Origin: CAMBDR01 sp046597185
GTDB taxonomy: Bacteria; Pseudomonadota; Gammaproteobacteria; Burkholderiales; Burkholderiaceae_D
NCBI GenBank assembly: GCA_046597185.1
Contig: JBKJLF010000469.1
Location: forward strand, 1 to 12,381
DNA: 12,381 bases
Direction of reading: 5' to 3'
In this document: positions 1-6,236 of the stretch, one piece after another
Position numbering within the stretch: the first letter of the stretch is position 1
Layout: each line of letters starts with the position of its first letter
The notes under the pieces: generated by a model
The model's input: only the letters and a program-made list of their open reading frames with translations
Told to the model about the DNA's origin: nothing
Database searches by the model: none
Translations under genes and position numbers: made by a program

Positions 1-1
1 C

Positions 2-808
2 GAAGTCTTGCGTGAGACGTTTTACCAAAGTCGCGCCAAGAAGAGCAAAATTTTGGAGCGTTTGCAAGATCAAGTCAGCTTTAGCACCAAGGCCATGCAG
101 CGGCTGGGTATAATTAAATTGCGCAAAAATGCTTCAATTATTGATACCGCGCATCAATATGAGTTGGATGAACTGGCCCCGTTTTACCGTTTCTTCAGCG
201 CCATTTTAAGTAATGTAGGGCATACCGGTTTGAGCGAGCAAACCGTGAGCGTGGATACCATTTCGCGCCTGTTGGCCAGCAATGCGGCGGTGTTTGAGTT
301 TGTGAAGGCGTTTATTCTGGAATGTGATGTAGGCATTGCGGATATGCGCATCATGGAATTTGTCAATAAAGACGGCGGGCAAGAGTTTTTCCCGCAGTTT
401 ATTCATATGGCCGATGATCAGGCGCATGGCATCAGTGATTTGATGGAATCATCCGGCACGCAGACGCTATTTAAAAATTTGGCGGCGTATAAATTGGCGC
501 TCGATAGCGGTGCGCTGTTGATTATGGATGAAATCGATTTGAATTTGCATCCGCATATTTTGCCCAAGTTTTTACATTTGTTTTTGCAGCCGGAATTGAA
601 CCCGCACCATGCGCAATTACTGTTTTCGACCCATGATTCGGAGATTTTGAATCTGCTGGGGCGCTACCGGGTGGTGTTGGTGGCGAAGGAAGACAAAGAG
701 AGTTATGCCTATCGCCTGGATGAAATTCCGGGGGATATTTTGCGTAATGATCGGCCAATTCGGCCTGCGTACAATGATGGCAAGATCGGCGGAGTACCCA
801 AGGTATGA
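2..808 (+). CDS. AAA/ABC-type ATPase, C-terminal part (5' end outside window)
   Basis: The reading frame is open to the window edge, so this is the 3' part of a longer gene; the TTG at 8 is only the first start-like codon inside the window and the true start, with Walker A, must lie upstream. Seen: a signature-like stretch SSGTQTLFKNL (about 449-481), a Walker B motif LLIMDEID (catalytic Asp-Glu codons at 527-532) followed by LNLHP, and a switch-histidine motif FSTHDSEIL (His codon 632-634). This order is that of RecF/SMC-like 'AAA15/AAA_21' ATPases (COG1106 type), which often act as the sensor or motor half of two-gene toxin-antitoxin or abortive-infection systems such as AbiL or PARIS. The next gene overlaps its stop (ATGA), implying translational coupling. 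A role in defence is inference; the ATPase fold is well supported. Confidence 0.85.
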   Translation, partial: EVLRETFYQSRAKKSKILERLQDQVSFSTKAMQRLGIIKLRKNASIIDTAHQYELDELAPFYRFFSAILSNVGHTGLSEQTVSVDTISRLLASNAAVFEFVKAFILECDVGIADMRIMEFVNKDGGQEFFPQFIHMADDQAHGISDLMESSGTQTLFKNLAAYKLALDSGALLIMDEIDLNLHPHILPKFLHLFLQPELNPHHAQLLFSTHDSEILNLLGRYRVVLVAKEDKESYAYRLDEIPGDILRNDRPIRPAYNDGKIGGVPKV

Positions 809-1290
809 GCGGCAACAGCAAAAAGATGCGCTTTTTGGCGTCCCTGCCCTTGGCCAGTGTCGATTCGCCGGAGGATACTTTGGCGGCGCGCTGCAAGTTT
901 AATTTTTCTTATTTTACGCAGCAAGAGGCGGGGCAGGATTTTGCCGATTGCGAGCAGCAACAATTGGCCAAGTTGTTGGACAAGCTGAAAGACTATTCGA
1001 AAGAACCGCTGGCCTATTGGAAGAATATGGCGGTGGGCAAGTCGGGTTCGGTGCTGGCGATTTATGGCGCGTTTCCGGGCAAGAGTGGTTTTACTCACCC
1101 CAAGCATGTGCCGCATCAGGCTTTGTGGGGGCGCTTTCGTCTGGATCATACGGCGCGTTTGATCGGGTTTGTGCTGCCGGCCGGGTGCCATGACCAAATC
1201 TCAGCGCAGGGGGTGCGCTTTGATTGCAATACCTTTTATGTGGTGTTTTTGGATCAGCAGCATTGTTTTTATCAGAATGAAGTGAAGTGA
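805..1290 (+). CDS. Small protein of unrecognised family paired with the upstream ATPase
   Basis: A 161-residue soluble protein whose ATG overlaps the ATPase stop (805-808, ATGA), so both are very probably made from one mRNA. No signal peptide or membrane segment is visible. The N-terminal third is basic then aromatic (FNFSYF, about 33-37), followed by a helical region rich in Gln, Lys and Leu (48-75), a THPKHVPHQALWGRFRL block (97-113) with three His, and a strongly patterned C-terminus FDCNTFYVVFLDQQHCFY (139-156) that looks like a beta-strand, turn, strand hairpin. I do not recognise it as RloB/TOPRIM, DUF4435 or a HEPN protein, the usual partners of such ATPases. Conserved-looking His, Arg and Asp residues would fit a small nuclease or toxin, but that is inference only. 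Real gene: coupling, length and codon use match its neighbours. Confidence 0.75.
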   Translation: MSGNSKKMRFLASLPLASVDSPEDTLAARCKFNFSYFTQQEAGQDFADCEQQQLAKLLDKLKDYSKEPLAYWKNMAVGKSGSVLAIYGAFPGKSGFTHPKHVPHQALWGRFRLDHTARLIGFVLPAGCHDQISAQGVRFDCNTFYVVFLDQQHCFYQNEVK

Positions 1291-1297
1291 CCTTACC

Positions 1298-1867
1298 ATG
1301 ACGAATCTGACGGCCACGCTGGCCCATACCCCGCCCTTCCCTACGCTCTACACGGCACGGCTGCGGCTGGTGCCTGTGGATGATGCGCATTTGGAAGGCA
1401 TGTTTCGCCTTAACAGTGATCCGGCGGTCATGCGCTACATTACGGGCAAGCCGGATACGCGGGAGGACACGCTCGCGATGATCGAACGCAACAAGGCGCG
1501 CTGGGTGGAGAGTGGGTTTTCGTGGTGGAGTTTTTTCGAGGGTGATGATTTGATCGGTATTGGTTGCATTCAACATATGGAGCGTAATCCCAACAATCCG
1601 GTGGAACTGGGCTGGCGCATCCGGCAAGATAAATGGCGACAAGGTTTTGCCTTGGAAGCGGCACAGCGGATGGTGCAATTTGCTTTTGAAACGGTGGGGC
1701 TTGCGGCACTGGTTGCGGTGTGCCACCAGGAGAATGTGGGGTCGGCACGGGTGATGCAGCGCTTGGGTATGCAATTTCTGGAAACCCGGCAGTGGTATGG
1801 GATGGATGCGTATGTGTATCGGTTAGCCAAGGGTGAATGGTGGCGCAACATGGTGGGGCTGCGTTGA
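1298..1867 (+). CDS. GNAT family N-acetyltransferase (RimJ/RimL-like)
   Basis: A 189-residue acetyl-CoA-dependent N-acetyltransferase. The N-terminus has the RimJ/RimL pattern TARLRLVPVDDAHLEGMF (19-36) and DPAVMRYITG (41-50). Motif A is VELGWRIRQDKWRQGFALEA (102-121), with the RQxxxRQGFA pyrophosphate-binding loop for acetyl-CoA, and motif B contains ENVGSARVMQRLGM (145-158), the usual Asn plus Gly-Met element. Length is normal for the family. Substrate cannot be told: members acetylate ribosomal protein N-termini, polyamines, antibiotics or toxins. It starts 7 bases after the previous stop, so it is probably co-transcribed with the ATPase pair; the Shine-Dalgarno is weak (GAAGTGA about 8 bases upstream). 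Coding strand is strikingly G/T-rich like the two genes before it. Confidence 0.9.
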   Translation: MTNLTATLAHTPPFPTLYTARLRLVPVDDAHLEGMFRLNSDPAVMRYITGKPDTREDTLAMIERNKARWVESGFSWWSFFEGDDLIGIGCIQHMERNPNNPVELGWRIRQDKWRQGFALEAAQRMVQFAFETVGLAALVAVCHQENVGSARVMQRLGMQFLETRQWYGMDAYVYRLAKGEWWRNMVGLR

Positions 1868-2087
1868 CTACGCGGTGAGCGATTCAGGCTATCAGGAATG
1901 GGCTGGTTTGGCCCATGCGTGCCGAAAAAGCCACAGCCAATTCATACAAAACCACAACACTCCCCCAAGCCATCTTCCTCGCCTATGCCACCATCCGCAG
2001 CAAATAAACCCATTCCAACGCACCCATGCCACCTGGCAATGATAAACTGGCCATTCCCCCAATTCAACCAATCCCGCCAGGCCCACA
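1868..2087. other. Intergenic gap, no convincing gene or promoter
   Basis: The 220 bases between the acetyltransferase and the SIR2 gene are C/A-rich on the + strand. There is a perfect 6-base inverted repeat ATGGGC / GCCCAT (1898-1903 and 1911-1916, 7-base loop) without a following T-run, so at best a weak terminator. A TTGACT sits across the acetyltransferase stop (1864-1869) but the only -10-like hexamer, TATCAG, is 20 bases away. Two tiny overlapping open frames exist (1915-2007 + and 1884-1973 -), neither with a good ribosome binding site. Confidence 0.5.
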
Positions 2088-4217
2088 ATGAGCAAAAAAT
2101 GGACCCGAGAAGTCGAAGATGTCGCCGAAGCCATGCGCAACGCGCGCGGGGGCTGCGTGTTTTTGATCGGCGCGGGTTGCTCACTGAGCGCGGGCATCCC
2201 CCTCGCGGGCCATTTTATTGCCGAAATTGAAAAAAGTTTCCCCAGCGCCTTCAAGCGCGCCAGCGACCCCAAAAACTATAACAGTGTGATGTCGCAACTC
2301 ACCACCAGCCAACGCTCAGACTTACTCAACCACTACATCGAAAAAGCACGCATCAATTGGGCGCATTTGGCGCTGGCGCAATTGTTTCATCAACAAAAAA
2401 TCGACCGCATTCTCACCGTGAATTTCGACCCGCTGATCATGCGCGCCTGCGCCCTGGTGGGCGACTTTCCGGCCATTTATGATTTGGCCACCGCCAGCAA
2501 TTTTAATGAAAACCGCATCGCGCCACGCTCGGTGTTTTACATCAACGGCCAACACACCGGCTTTACCACCCTCAACGCCCAAGAAGAACTGGACCAACAC
2601 CGCACCCGCTTGCGCCAGATTATCGATAACACCGGATCACGCCGCATCTGGGTGGTAGTGGGCTACAGCGGTGCCGCCGACCCGTTGCTGGCGCTGATGG
2701 CCGAGAAAAACACCCGCTTTGACAGCGGCTTGTTTTGGATAGGATACGAAGAAACGCCACCCGACGCACTACGCACCCAATTGCTGGAGCGCGACGACAA
2801 GGAAGCGTTTTACATCGGCCAGCAGGATGCGGATAAATTCATGACCGATCTGGCGCAACGGCTCGATTGCTTCCCGCCCGACTTACTGGCGCGCCCGTTC
2901 GACCATATCGAAGGCATCATCAAAAATATTGATTTTGATACCGGCGACATGCCGGGCCGCGCCATCAAAAAGAAATTGACCCGAAAAATCAGGCTGGCCA
3001 GGCTGCAAGATGCGAAAGATGCGTCGGTAACGGATTTTGACTGGAATAACGAGCTGCTAAAAGGAAATAATCAAGCGGTAGTGGATTGGTATCACCGCCT
3101 TTGCGCCACCCCAGGCGCAGACCAGCCGGAAACAGAACAAAAACGCGCCGCAATCTGGGCCTATATTCAAATCGGCAAAGCCTACAATAGCGAAGCCTTG
3201 ACGCTGGTGGCCAATACCAATACCAATACCAATGAGCATGACAACGCCGCCCTGCTGGCCAAAGCGCGCGCCAAATGGCAGGCAGCCGGTGAACAATTCC
3301 AACACGCTGAGCAAATTGATGCAAGCCAACCCGAGGCCTTGGTGGAATGGGCTTGGGCGCTCACCGTACAAGCGCGCACCGTGGCACAAAGCGATATCGC
3401 CGCCGCTCGCAACCTGTGGCGTTTGGCCGGGGAAAAATGCCAACAAGCGCTCACGCTCAACCCCAATTTGCCGGGCGCGCTGAATAATTGGGGCCTGGCA
3501 CTGGCCAAAGAAGCCGATGCCCTGGCCGCAAACGAGCTGGACACCGCACGCCAAAACTGGCAACTGGCGCGCGACAAGTTTCAGCAAGCGCTGGCACTGG
3601 ACCCGACCATGTTTGAAGCGGCCAACAACCAGGGCGTGTGTTTTGACAGCGAAGCCGATGCCCTGGCCGAAATCAATTTACCCGCCGCCCACGCCAACTG
3701 GTGCCTGGCCTATGCGCAATACCAACTGGCCTTGCAAATCAAGCCAGACATGCATGAAGCGCTCAATAACTGGGGGGTAGCACTGGCCAGCGAAGCCGAT
3801 GCCCTGGCCGATGAGGATACCGATAGCGCCAGCCAACACTGGCAACTCGCCGCCGAAAAATATCGCCAGGCACTGCTACTTAAACCCACGCTGGCAGGCA
3901 CCATGGCCAATTTGGCGCGTAGCTTGCTGAAACAATACACCTGCCGGGTCGGCCTGCACGCCCATACCAGCGCCGCGCAACAAGCTTTACTGGATGAGGC
4001 ACATGTCTTGTCGCTGCATGCCGAAAGCCTGGCCCCGGGCTTTGGCGCTTACAACCTGGCTTGCATTTTTGACCTGCAGGGCGACGACGACAATTCGCTC
4101 GAATGGTTTGAAAAAAGCCGCAGCACGGGCCGCGTCTACACCCGGCAATACATCGCCACCGGGCAAGAGTATGACACGGTGCATGACAATCCCACTTTTC
4201 AGGGCTGGTTTCAGTAA
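2088..4217 (+). CDS. SIR2-like domain protein with C-terminal TPR array
   Basis: A 709-residue soluble protein. Residues about 15-285 form a SIR2-like Rossmann domain: NAD-binding loop FLIGAGCSLSAGIP (25-38), TVNFDPLI (110-117), a loop FYINGQHTGF (150-159) at the place where sirtuins carry the catalytic His-Gly, and WVVVGYSGAADPLLALM (188-204). Bacterial proteins of this type usually hydrolyse NAD+ during phage infection rather than deacetylate proteins (ThsA, DSR and SIR2-HerA families). In the loop, Asn153 stands where His is expected, with His156 nearby. Residues about 355-670 are alpha-helical repeats: four 47-residue TPR-like units from Trp421 to about 608, preceded by a low-complexity NTNTNTN (375-381) and followed by a capping segment. 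The start is the first ATG of the frame, with only AGG (2079-2081) as ribosome binding site. A lone effector with a TPR sensor half is the simplest reading; defence function is inference. Confidence 0.88.
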   Translation: MSKKWTREVEDVAEAMRNARGGCVFLIGAGCSLSAGIPLAGHFIAEIEKSFPSAFKRASDPKNYNSVMSQLTTSQRSDLLNHYIEKARINWAHLALAQLFHQQKIDRILTVNFDPLIMRACALVGDFPAIYDLATASNFNENRIAPRSVFYINGQHTGFTTLNAQEELDQHRTRLRQIIDNTGSRRIWVVVGYSGAADPLLALMAEKNTRFDSGLFWIGYEETPPDALRTQLLERDDKEAFYIGQQDADKFMTDLAQRLDCFPPDLLARPFDHIEGIIKNIDFDTGDMPGRAIKKKLTRKIRLARLQDAKDASVTDFDWNNELLKGNNQAVVDWYHRLCATPGADQPETEQKRAAIWAYIQIGKAYNSEALTLVANTNTNTNEHDNAALLAKARAKWQAAGEQFQHAEQIDASQPEALVEWAWALTVQARTVAQSDIAAARNLWRLAGEKCQQALTLNPNLPGALNNWGLALAKEADALAANELDTARQNWQLARDKFQQALALDPTMFEAANNQGVCFDSEADALAEINLPAAHANWCLAYAQYQLALQIKPDMHEALNNWGVALASEADALADEDTDSASQHWQLAAEKYRQALLLKPTLAGTMANLARSLLKQYTCRVGLHAHTSAAQQALLDEAHVLSLHAESLAPGFGAYNLACIFDLQGDDDNSLEWFEKSRSTGRVYTRQYIATGQEYDTVHDNPTFQGWFQ
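3211..3233 (+). repeat. Hexanucleotide microsatellite inside the SIR2-TPR gene
   Basis: CCAATA is repeated three full times plus CCAAT (23 bases), encoding alternating Asn-Thr in the linker before the TPR array. Because the unit is 6 bases, slippage would add or remove two residues without breaking the frame, so it would tune linker length rather than switch the gene off. Confidence 0.9.
3348..3911 (+). repeat. Four 141-base (47-residue) tandem units coding TPR-like repeats
   Basis: Four in-frame units begin at 3348, 3489, 3630 and 3771 (residues 421, 468, 515 and 562). Each has the layout W-G-x-A-L, EADALA, a short acidic linker, an A-x-x-x-W helix, K/Y-x-Q-A-L, then L-x-P and ALNN at the end. 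The 18-base block GAAGCCGATGCCCTGGCC occurs exactly at 3510, 3651 and 3792, i.e. with a constant 141-base period, which points to fairly recent internal duplication; the first unit (3348) is diverged and lacks the block. The unit is a 34-residue TPR with about 13 extra residues between its helices. Confidence 0.88.
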
Positions 4218-4224
4218 TTTGTTT

Positions 4225-4266
4225 GTGCAACATCAATACTGGGTGCCCCCATTCCTATTGTTGCAC
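4225..4266 (+). repeat. Imperfect inverted repeat just after the SIR2 gene
   Basis: GTGCAACA (4225-4232) pairs with TGTTGCAC (4259-4266); the stem can be drawn 11 bases long with a 3-base bulge by adding ATA/TAT. Inside the loop TGGG (4240-4243) pairs with CCCA (4248-4251). It begins 8 bases after the SIR2 stop and ends inside the regulator remnant. There is no T-run after it, so it is not a classical intrinsic terminator; it may protect or end the mRNA, or mark the junction at which the gene was inserted. Confidence 0.5.
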
Positions 4267-4382
4267 GCACGCTAAACTTGGCCGAGAGTACGGTTAAAAT
4301 TCATGTGCAAAGTATTTTACGCAAACTCAGCCTGTCCAGCCGGGTACAGGCGGCGGTGTTTGCGGTAGAACACGGCCTGTAA
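4257..4382 (+). pseudogene. Remnant of a LuxR/NarL-type response regulator (C-terminal HTH only)
   Basis: Translating in the same frame as the SIR2 gene, but after its stop, gives a headless stretch: VARTLNLAESTVKIHVQSIL, then RKLSLSSRVQAAVFAVEHGL and a TAA stop (4380-4382). This is the scaffold and recognition helices plus the fourth helix of a LuxR-type HTH, as found at the C-terminus of NarL/FixJ response regulators (usual pattern: IARxLxLxExTVKxHVxxILxKL). The receiver domain and the first HTH helix are absent, no start codon or ribosome binding site precedes it, and similarity stops at about 4257. It is therefore a decayed or truncated gene end. A complete regulator of about 210 residues probably once ended here; what removed its front is unknown. 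No matching front half was seen in 1868-2087. Confidence 0.85.
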
Positions 4383-4404
4383 GGCCAGCCTGTAAGACGG
4401 CCCA

Positions 4405-5994
4405 TTAACCCAATTGGCTGGAGAGGTTATCCAGCATGGCCTGGAAATCGCTGTCTTCCGGTTCCACCCGGTGCTCTGCCAGCAAGGCCGCCAATACGTC
4501 ACGCAATTCATCGCCACCCAACTTCAGGCCAGCCCGGGCAGGTTCTTGCGCCGCTTTGCGTTCATCGGCCAAAAACAGGCAATAGGCCGTGTAGCCCAAT
4601 ACTTCGGCGCGGTCAATTTGGTCAGCCCGGATCAACAAGCTTTCCGGCGCAACGCAATGGTTTAAAGCCCGCTCAAACGCGGCCAGCGCGCCTTTGATTT
4701 CGGCTTGTTGCACGCCACGGTCCAACCAATGCGATTTGGCCTGTTTCACTTTACCAAGGCCCAATTTATTCAAGGCCTTGACCATGTGGCTGCGCACATT
4801 GGCGCTTTGATCTTTGCCAAAACGATTATCCAAATCATCGTAGGTGGCAATTTCTTCTTCGAAGCGCCCCAACTTGCCCAGTTTAAAGCCTTTGTTGAAC
4901 AAGCCCTTGGCCACTTGTTCACGCACCGCAGGGGCGGTATCTTCTCCATAGCGATAATCGAGGTAACCGTAGATATTAATGGCTTCTTCAAACATGCCCA
5001 ACTCGCCCAGGCTGATACCTTTGTTGAACAGGCCGATGGCAACTTGCTCGCGTACCTTGGGGTCGGGGTCCAGGCCAAATTGCTCATCCATTTCATCGTA
5101 AATGGCATTGGCTTCTTCGTCACGCTTGAGCGCGTCGAGCGTGAAGGCTTTGGCCATACGATATTTCACCTGGTCGCTCGACGGCGCCCTACCTGCATGG
5201 CTGACCGCCGTATCAAACGAAAGCAGCGCGGCCTGCAAATTACCGCTGTGGTAGTGCGCGGCACCACGTATATAATGTTCGTCGGCAGTGAAGTCTTTTT
5301 CCGCCTTGGATTTCAGGTTTTCATTGGCTTGCTGGACAAATTCGGAGGCCGCGTTGCTATCAGCATCATATTCGATCTGGCCGGACGGGTCTTTGGCATG
5401 CGAAGATTGCATGAACGCTTCCGCCTGGGCCTTGGCTGCCTGCATGGTTTTGGAGACATCCTGGGCCTCAAATAAAACCTGATGCGCCTGTTTGGCAATG
5501 CTTTCTTGCGCGGCCTCCGCCTTGGCCAGCAGTTTTTCAATTTCCTGCTCCAGATTGTGGGTTTTGGCGGAAAACCATTTCTTGGCCACGGCGCGCGCTT
5601 CTTTTTTGGCCCGGTCTTTGGTACTTAAATAAGTGGCATAGCTTGCCACAAACAGAATCACGGTGATGAAGATGGCGACAATGGCCACCATATTGCCAAC
5701 CCAGGTGGTTTTATTGGCCAGCATGGTGGTAATAACACCAAATTGATACATCTCGCTATCAATATTGGCACGGGTTATCTCCCATTTGCCATGGTCTATG
5801 GTATTCGACGTTTTCAGCTCCTGTAATGCTTTTTCCAATTCGTCCACCCGCGCCTGCAAACGCGCCATGTCAACTGGCTCAGGCGTGGCTGGCGTCGATG
5901 CGGCTGCTGGCGCAGCAGGTGCGGCATGGCTCCATGGCATGCAAAGGGACAGACCCACAGCCAAACAAAACGCCAACCAAAATGTTAATCTCAT
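4405..5994 (-). CDS. Membrane-anchored TPR protein with signal peptide
   Basis: A 529-residue protein. Residues 1-24 form a signal peptide (short Arg, hydrophobic core, SHA-A cleavage site). An Ala/Pro-rich stretch (25-40) and a short coiled coil (42-62) follow in the periplasm, then one transmembrane segment (about 98-122) and a strongly basic stretch KDRAKKEARAVAKKW (126-140), which by the positive-inside rule puts the rest in the cytoplasm. Residues 145-230 look like a coiled coil, and from about 236 come TPR repeats, including two clear 43-residue units (GLFNKGISLGELGMFEEAI and GLFNKGFKLGKLGRFEEEI, starting near 320 and 363). The start has a good ribosome binding site (GGGAG, 7 bases upstream) and a promoter at 6074-6102. 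No enzymatic domain is visible; likely a scaffold linking periplasm and cytoplasm. Partner unknown. Confidence 0.85.
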   Translation of the reverse strand: MRLTFWLAFCLAVGLSLCMPWSHAAPAAPAAASTPATPEPVDMARLQARVDELEKALQELKTSNTIDHGKWEITRANIDSEMYQFGVITTMLANKTTWVGNMVAIVAIFITVILFVASYATYLSTKDRAKKEARAVAKKWFSAKTHNLEQEIEKLLAKAEAAQESIAKQAHQVLFEAQDVSKTMQAAKAQAEAFMQSSHAKDPSGQIEYDADSNAASEFVQQANENLKSKAEKDFTADEHYIRGAAHYHSGNLQAALLSFDTAVSHAGRAPSSDQVKYRMAKAFTLDALKRDEEANAIYDEMDEQFGLDPDPKVREQVAIGLFNKGISLGELGMFEEAINIYGYLDYRYGEDTAPAVREQVAKGLFNKGFKLGKLGRFEEEIATYDDLDNRFGKDQSANVRSHMVKALNKLGLGKVKQAKSHWLDRGVQQAEIKGALAAFERALNHCVAPESLLIRADQIDRAEVLGYTAYCLFLADERKAAQEPARAGLKLGGDELRDVLAALLAEHRVEPEDSDFQAMLDNLSSQLG

Positions 5995-6073
5995 TGCTTA
6001 CTCCCTCAATACTTCAATTGCCCAGGTTTGGTATGCCGATATTGCATCATCATCGCACCATTTTCAGCAGCCA

Positions 6074-6102
6074 AGTATTCACCAGCCCTCAAAGCAAGTC
6101 AA
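6074..6102 (-). promoter_or_regulatory. Sigma70-like promoter for the membrane TPR gene
   Basis: On the - strand: -35 TTGACT (6102-6097), a 17-base spacer, -10 AATACT (6079-6074). Matches are 5/6 and 4/6 to consensus with ideal spacing; it leaves a leader of roughly 70 bases before the ATG at 5994. Confidence 0.6.
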
Positions 6103-6158
6103 GTAACTGCGAGAATGCGATGTTAGTCCCCCACACTACCATGAAAAATGCACACAGC

Positions 6159-6187
6159 TTGCCACAGATAATTATTTTATACAAAAT
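6159..6187 (+). promoter_or_regulatory. Possible promoter for the histidine kinase gene
   Basis: TTGCCA (6159-6164), 17-base spacer, CAAAAT (6182-6187): 5/6 and 4/6 matches. The spacer and -10 lie inside the AT-rich inverted repeat at 6171-6190, so a bound repressor could block it. The leader would be about 115 bases. Confidence 0.4.
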
Positions 6188-6190
6188 AAT
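6171..6190. repeat. AT-rich perfect inverted repeat, operator-like
   Basis: ATTATTTT (6171-6178) and AAAATAAT (6183-6190) are perfect reverse complements around a 4-base centre. The two-fold symmetry and overlap with the -10 candidate fit a dimeric regulator site; chance in AT-rich DNA is the alternative. Confidence 0.45.
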
Positions 6191-6215
6191 GCCGATCCAG
6201 TTGTGGCGCAATCGC

Positions 6216-6236
6216 ACCACTACTGTGGTTCAACCA
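6216..6236. repeat. Two overlapping short inverted repeats
   Basis: ACCAC/GTGGT (6216-6220, 6225-6229) overlaps TGGTT/AACCA (6226-6230, 6232-6236). They share the GTGGTT core, so only one can form at a time. Possible operator or leader hairpin of the kinase mRNA. Confidence 0.3.

Noticed and set aside
1884..1973. Small - strand open frame of 29 codons, hydrophobic (begins MAWGSVVVLYELAVAF)
   Set aside because: It follows the G/T-rich strand and has GAGGAAG before it, but the spacing to ATG is too short and the hydrophobic reading is what G/T-rich DNA gives by chance.
1915..2007. Small + strand open frame of 30 codons before the SIR2 gene
   Set aside because: No ribosome binding site, starts inside an inverted repeat and gives no recognisable peptide; it lies opposite another tiny frame.
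1868..2087. dif-like or replication terminus site at the skew switch
   Set aside because: No sequence resembling the 28-base dif consensus was found in the gap.
4374..4396. GGCC palindrome and duplicated GCCTGTAAG between the regulator remnant and the TPR gene, considered as a terminator
   Set aside because: The stem is only four bases, loops compete, and no T-run follows on either strand.
4705..5475. Long + strand open frame of 256 codons inside the membrane TPR gene
   Set aside because: It is fully antisense to clear TPR repeats; its apparent repeats mirror those on the other strand.
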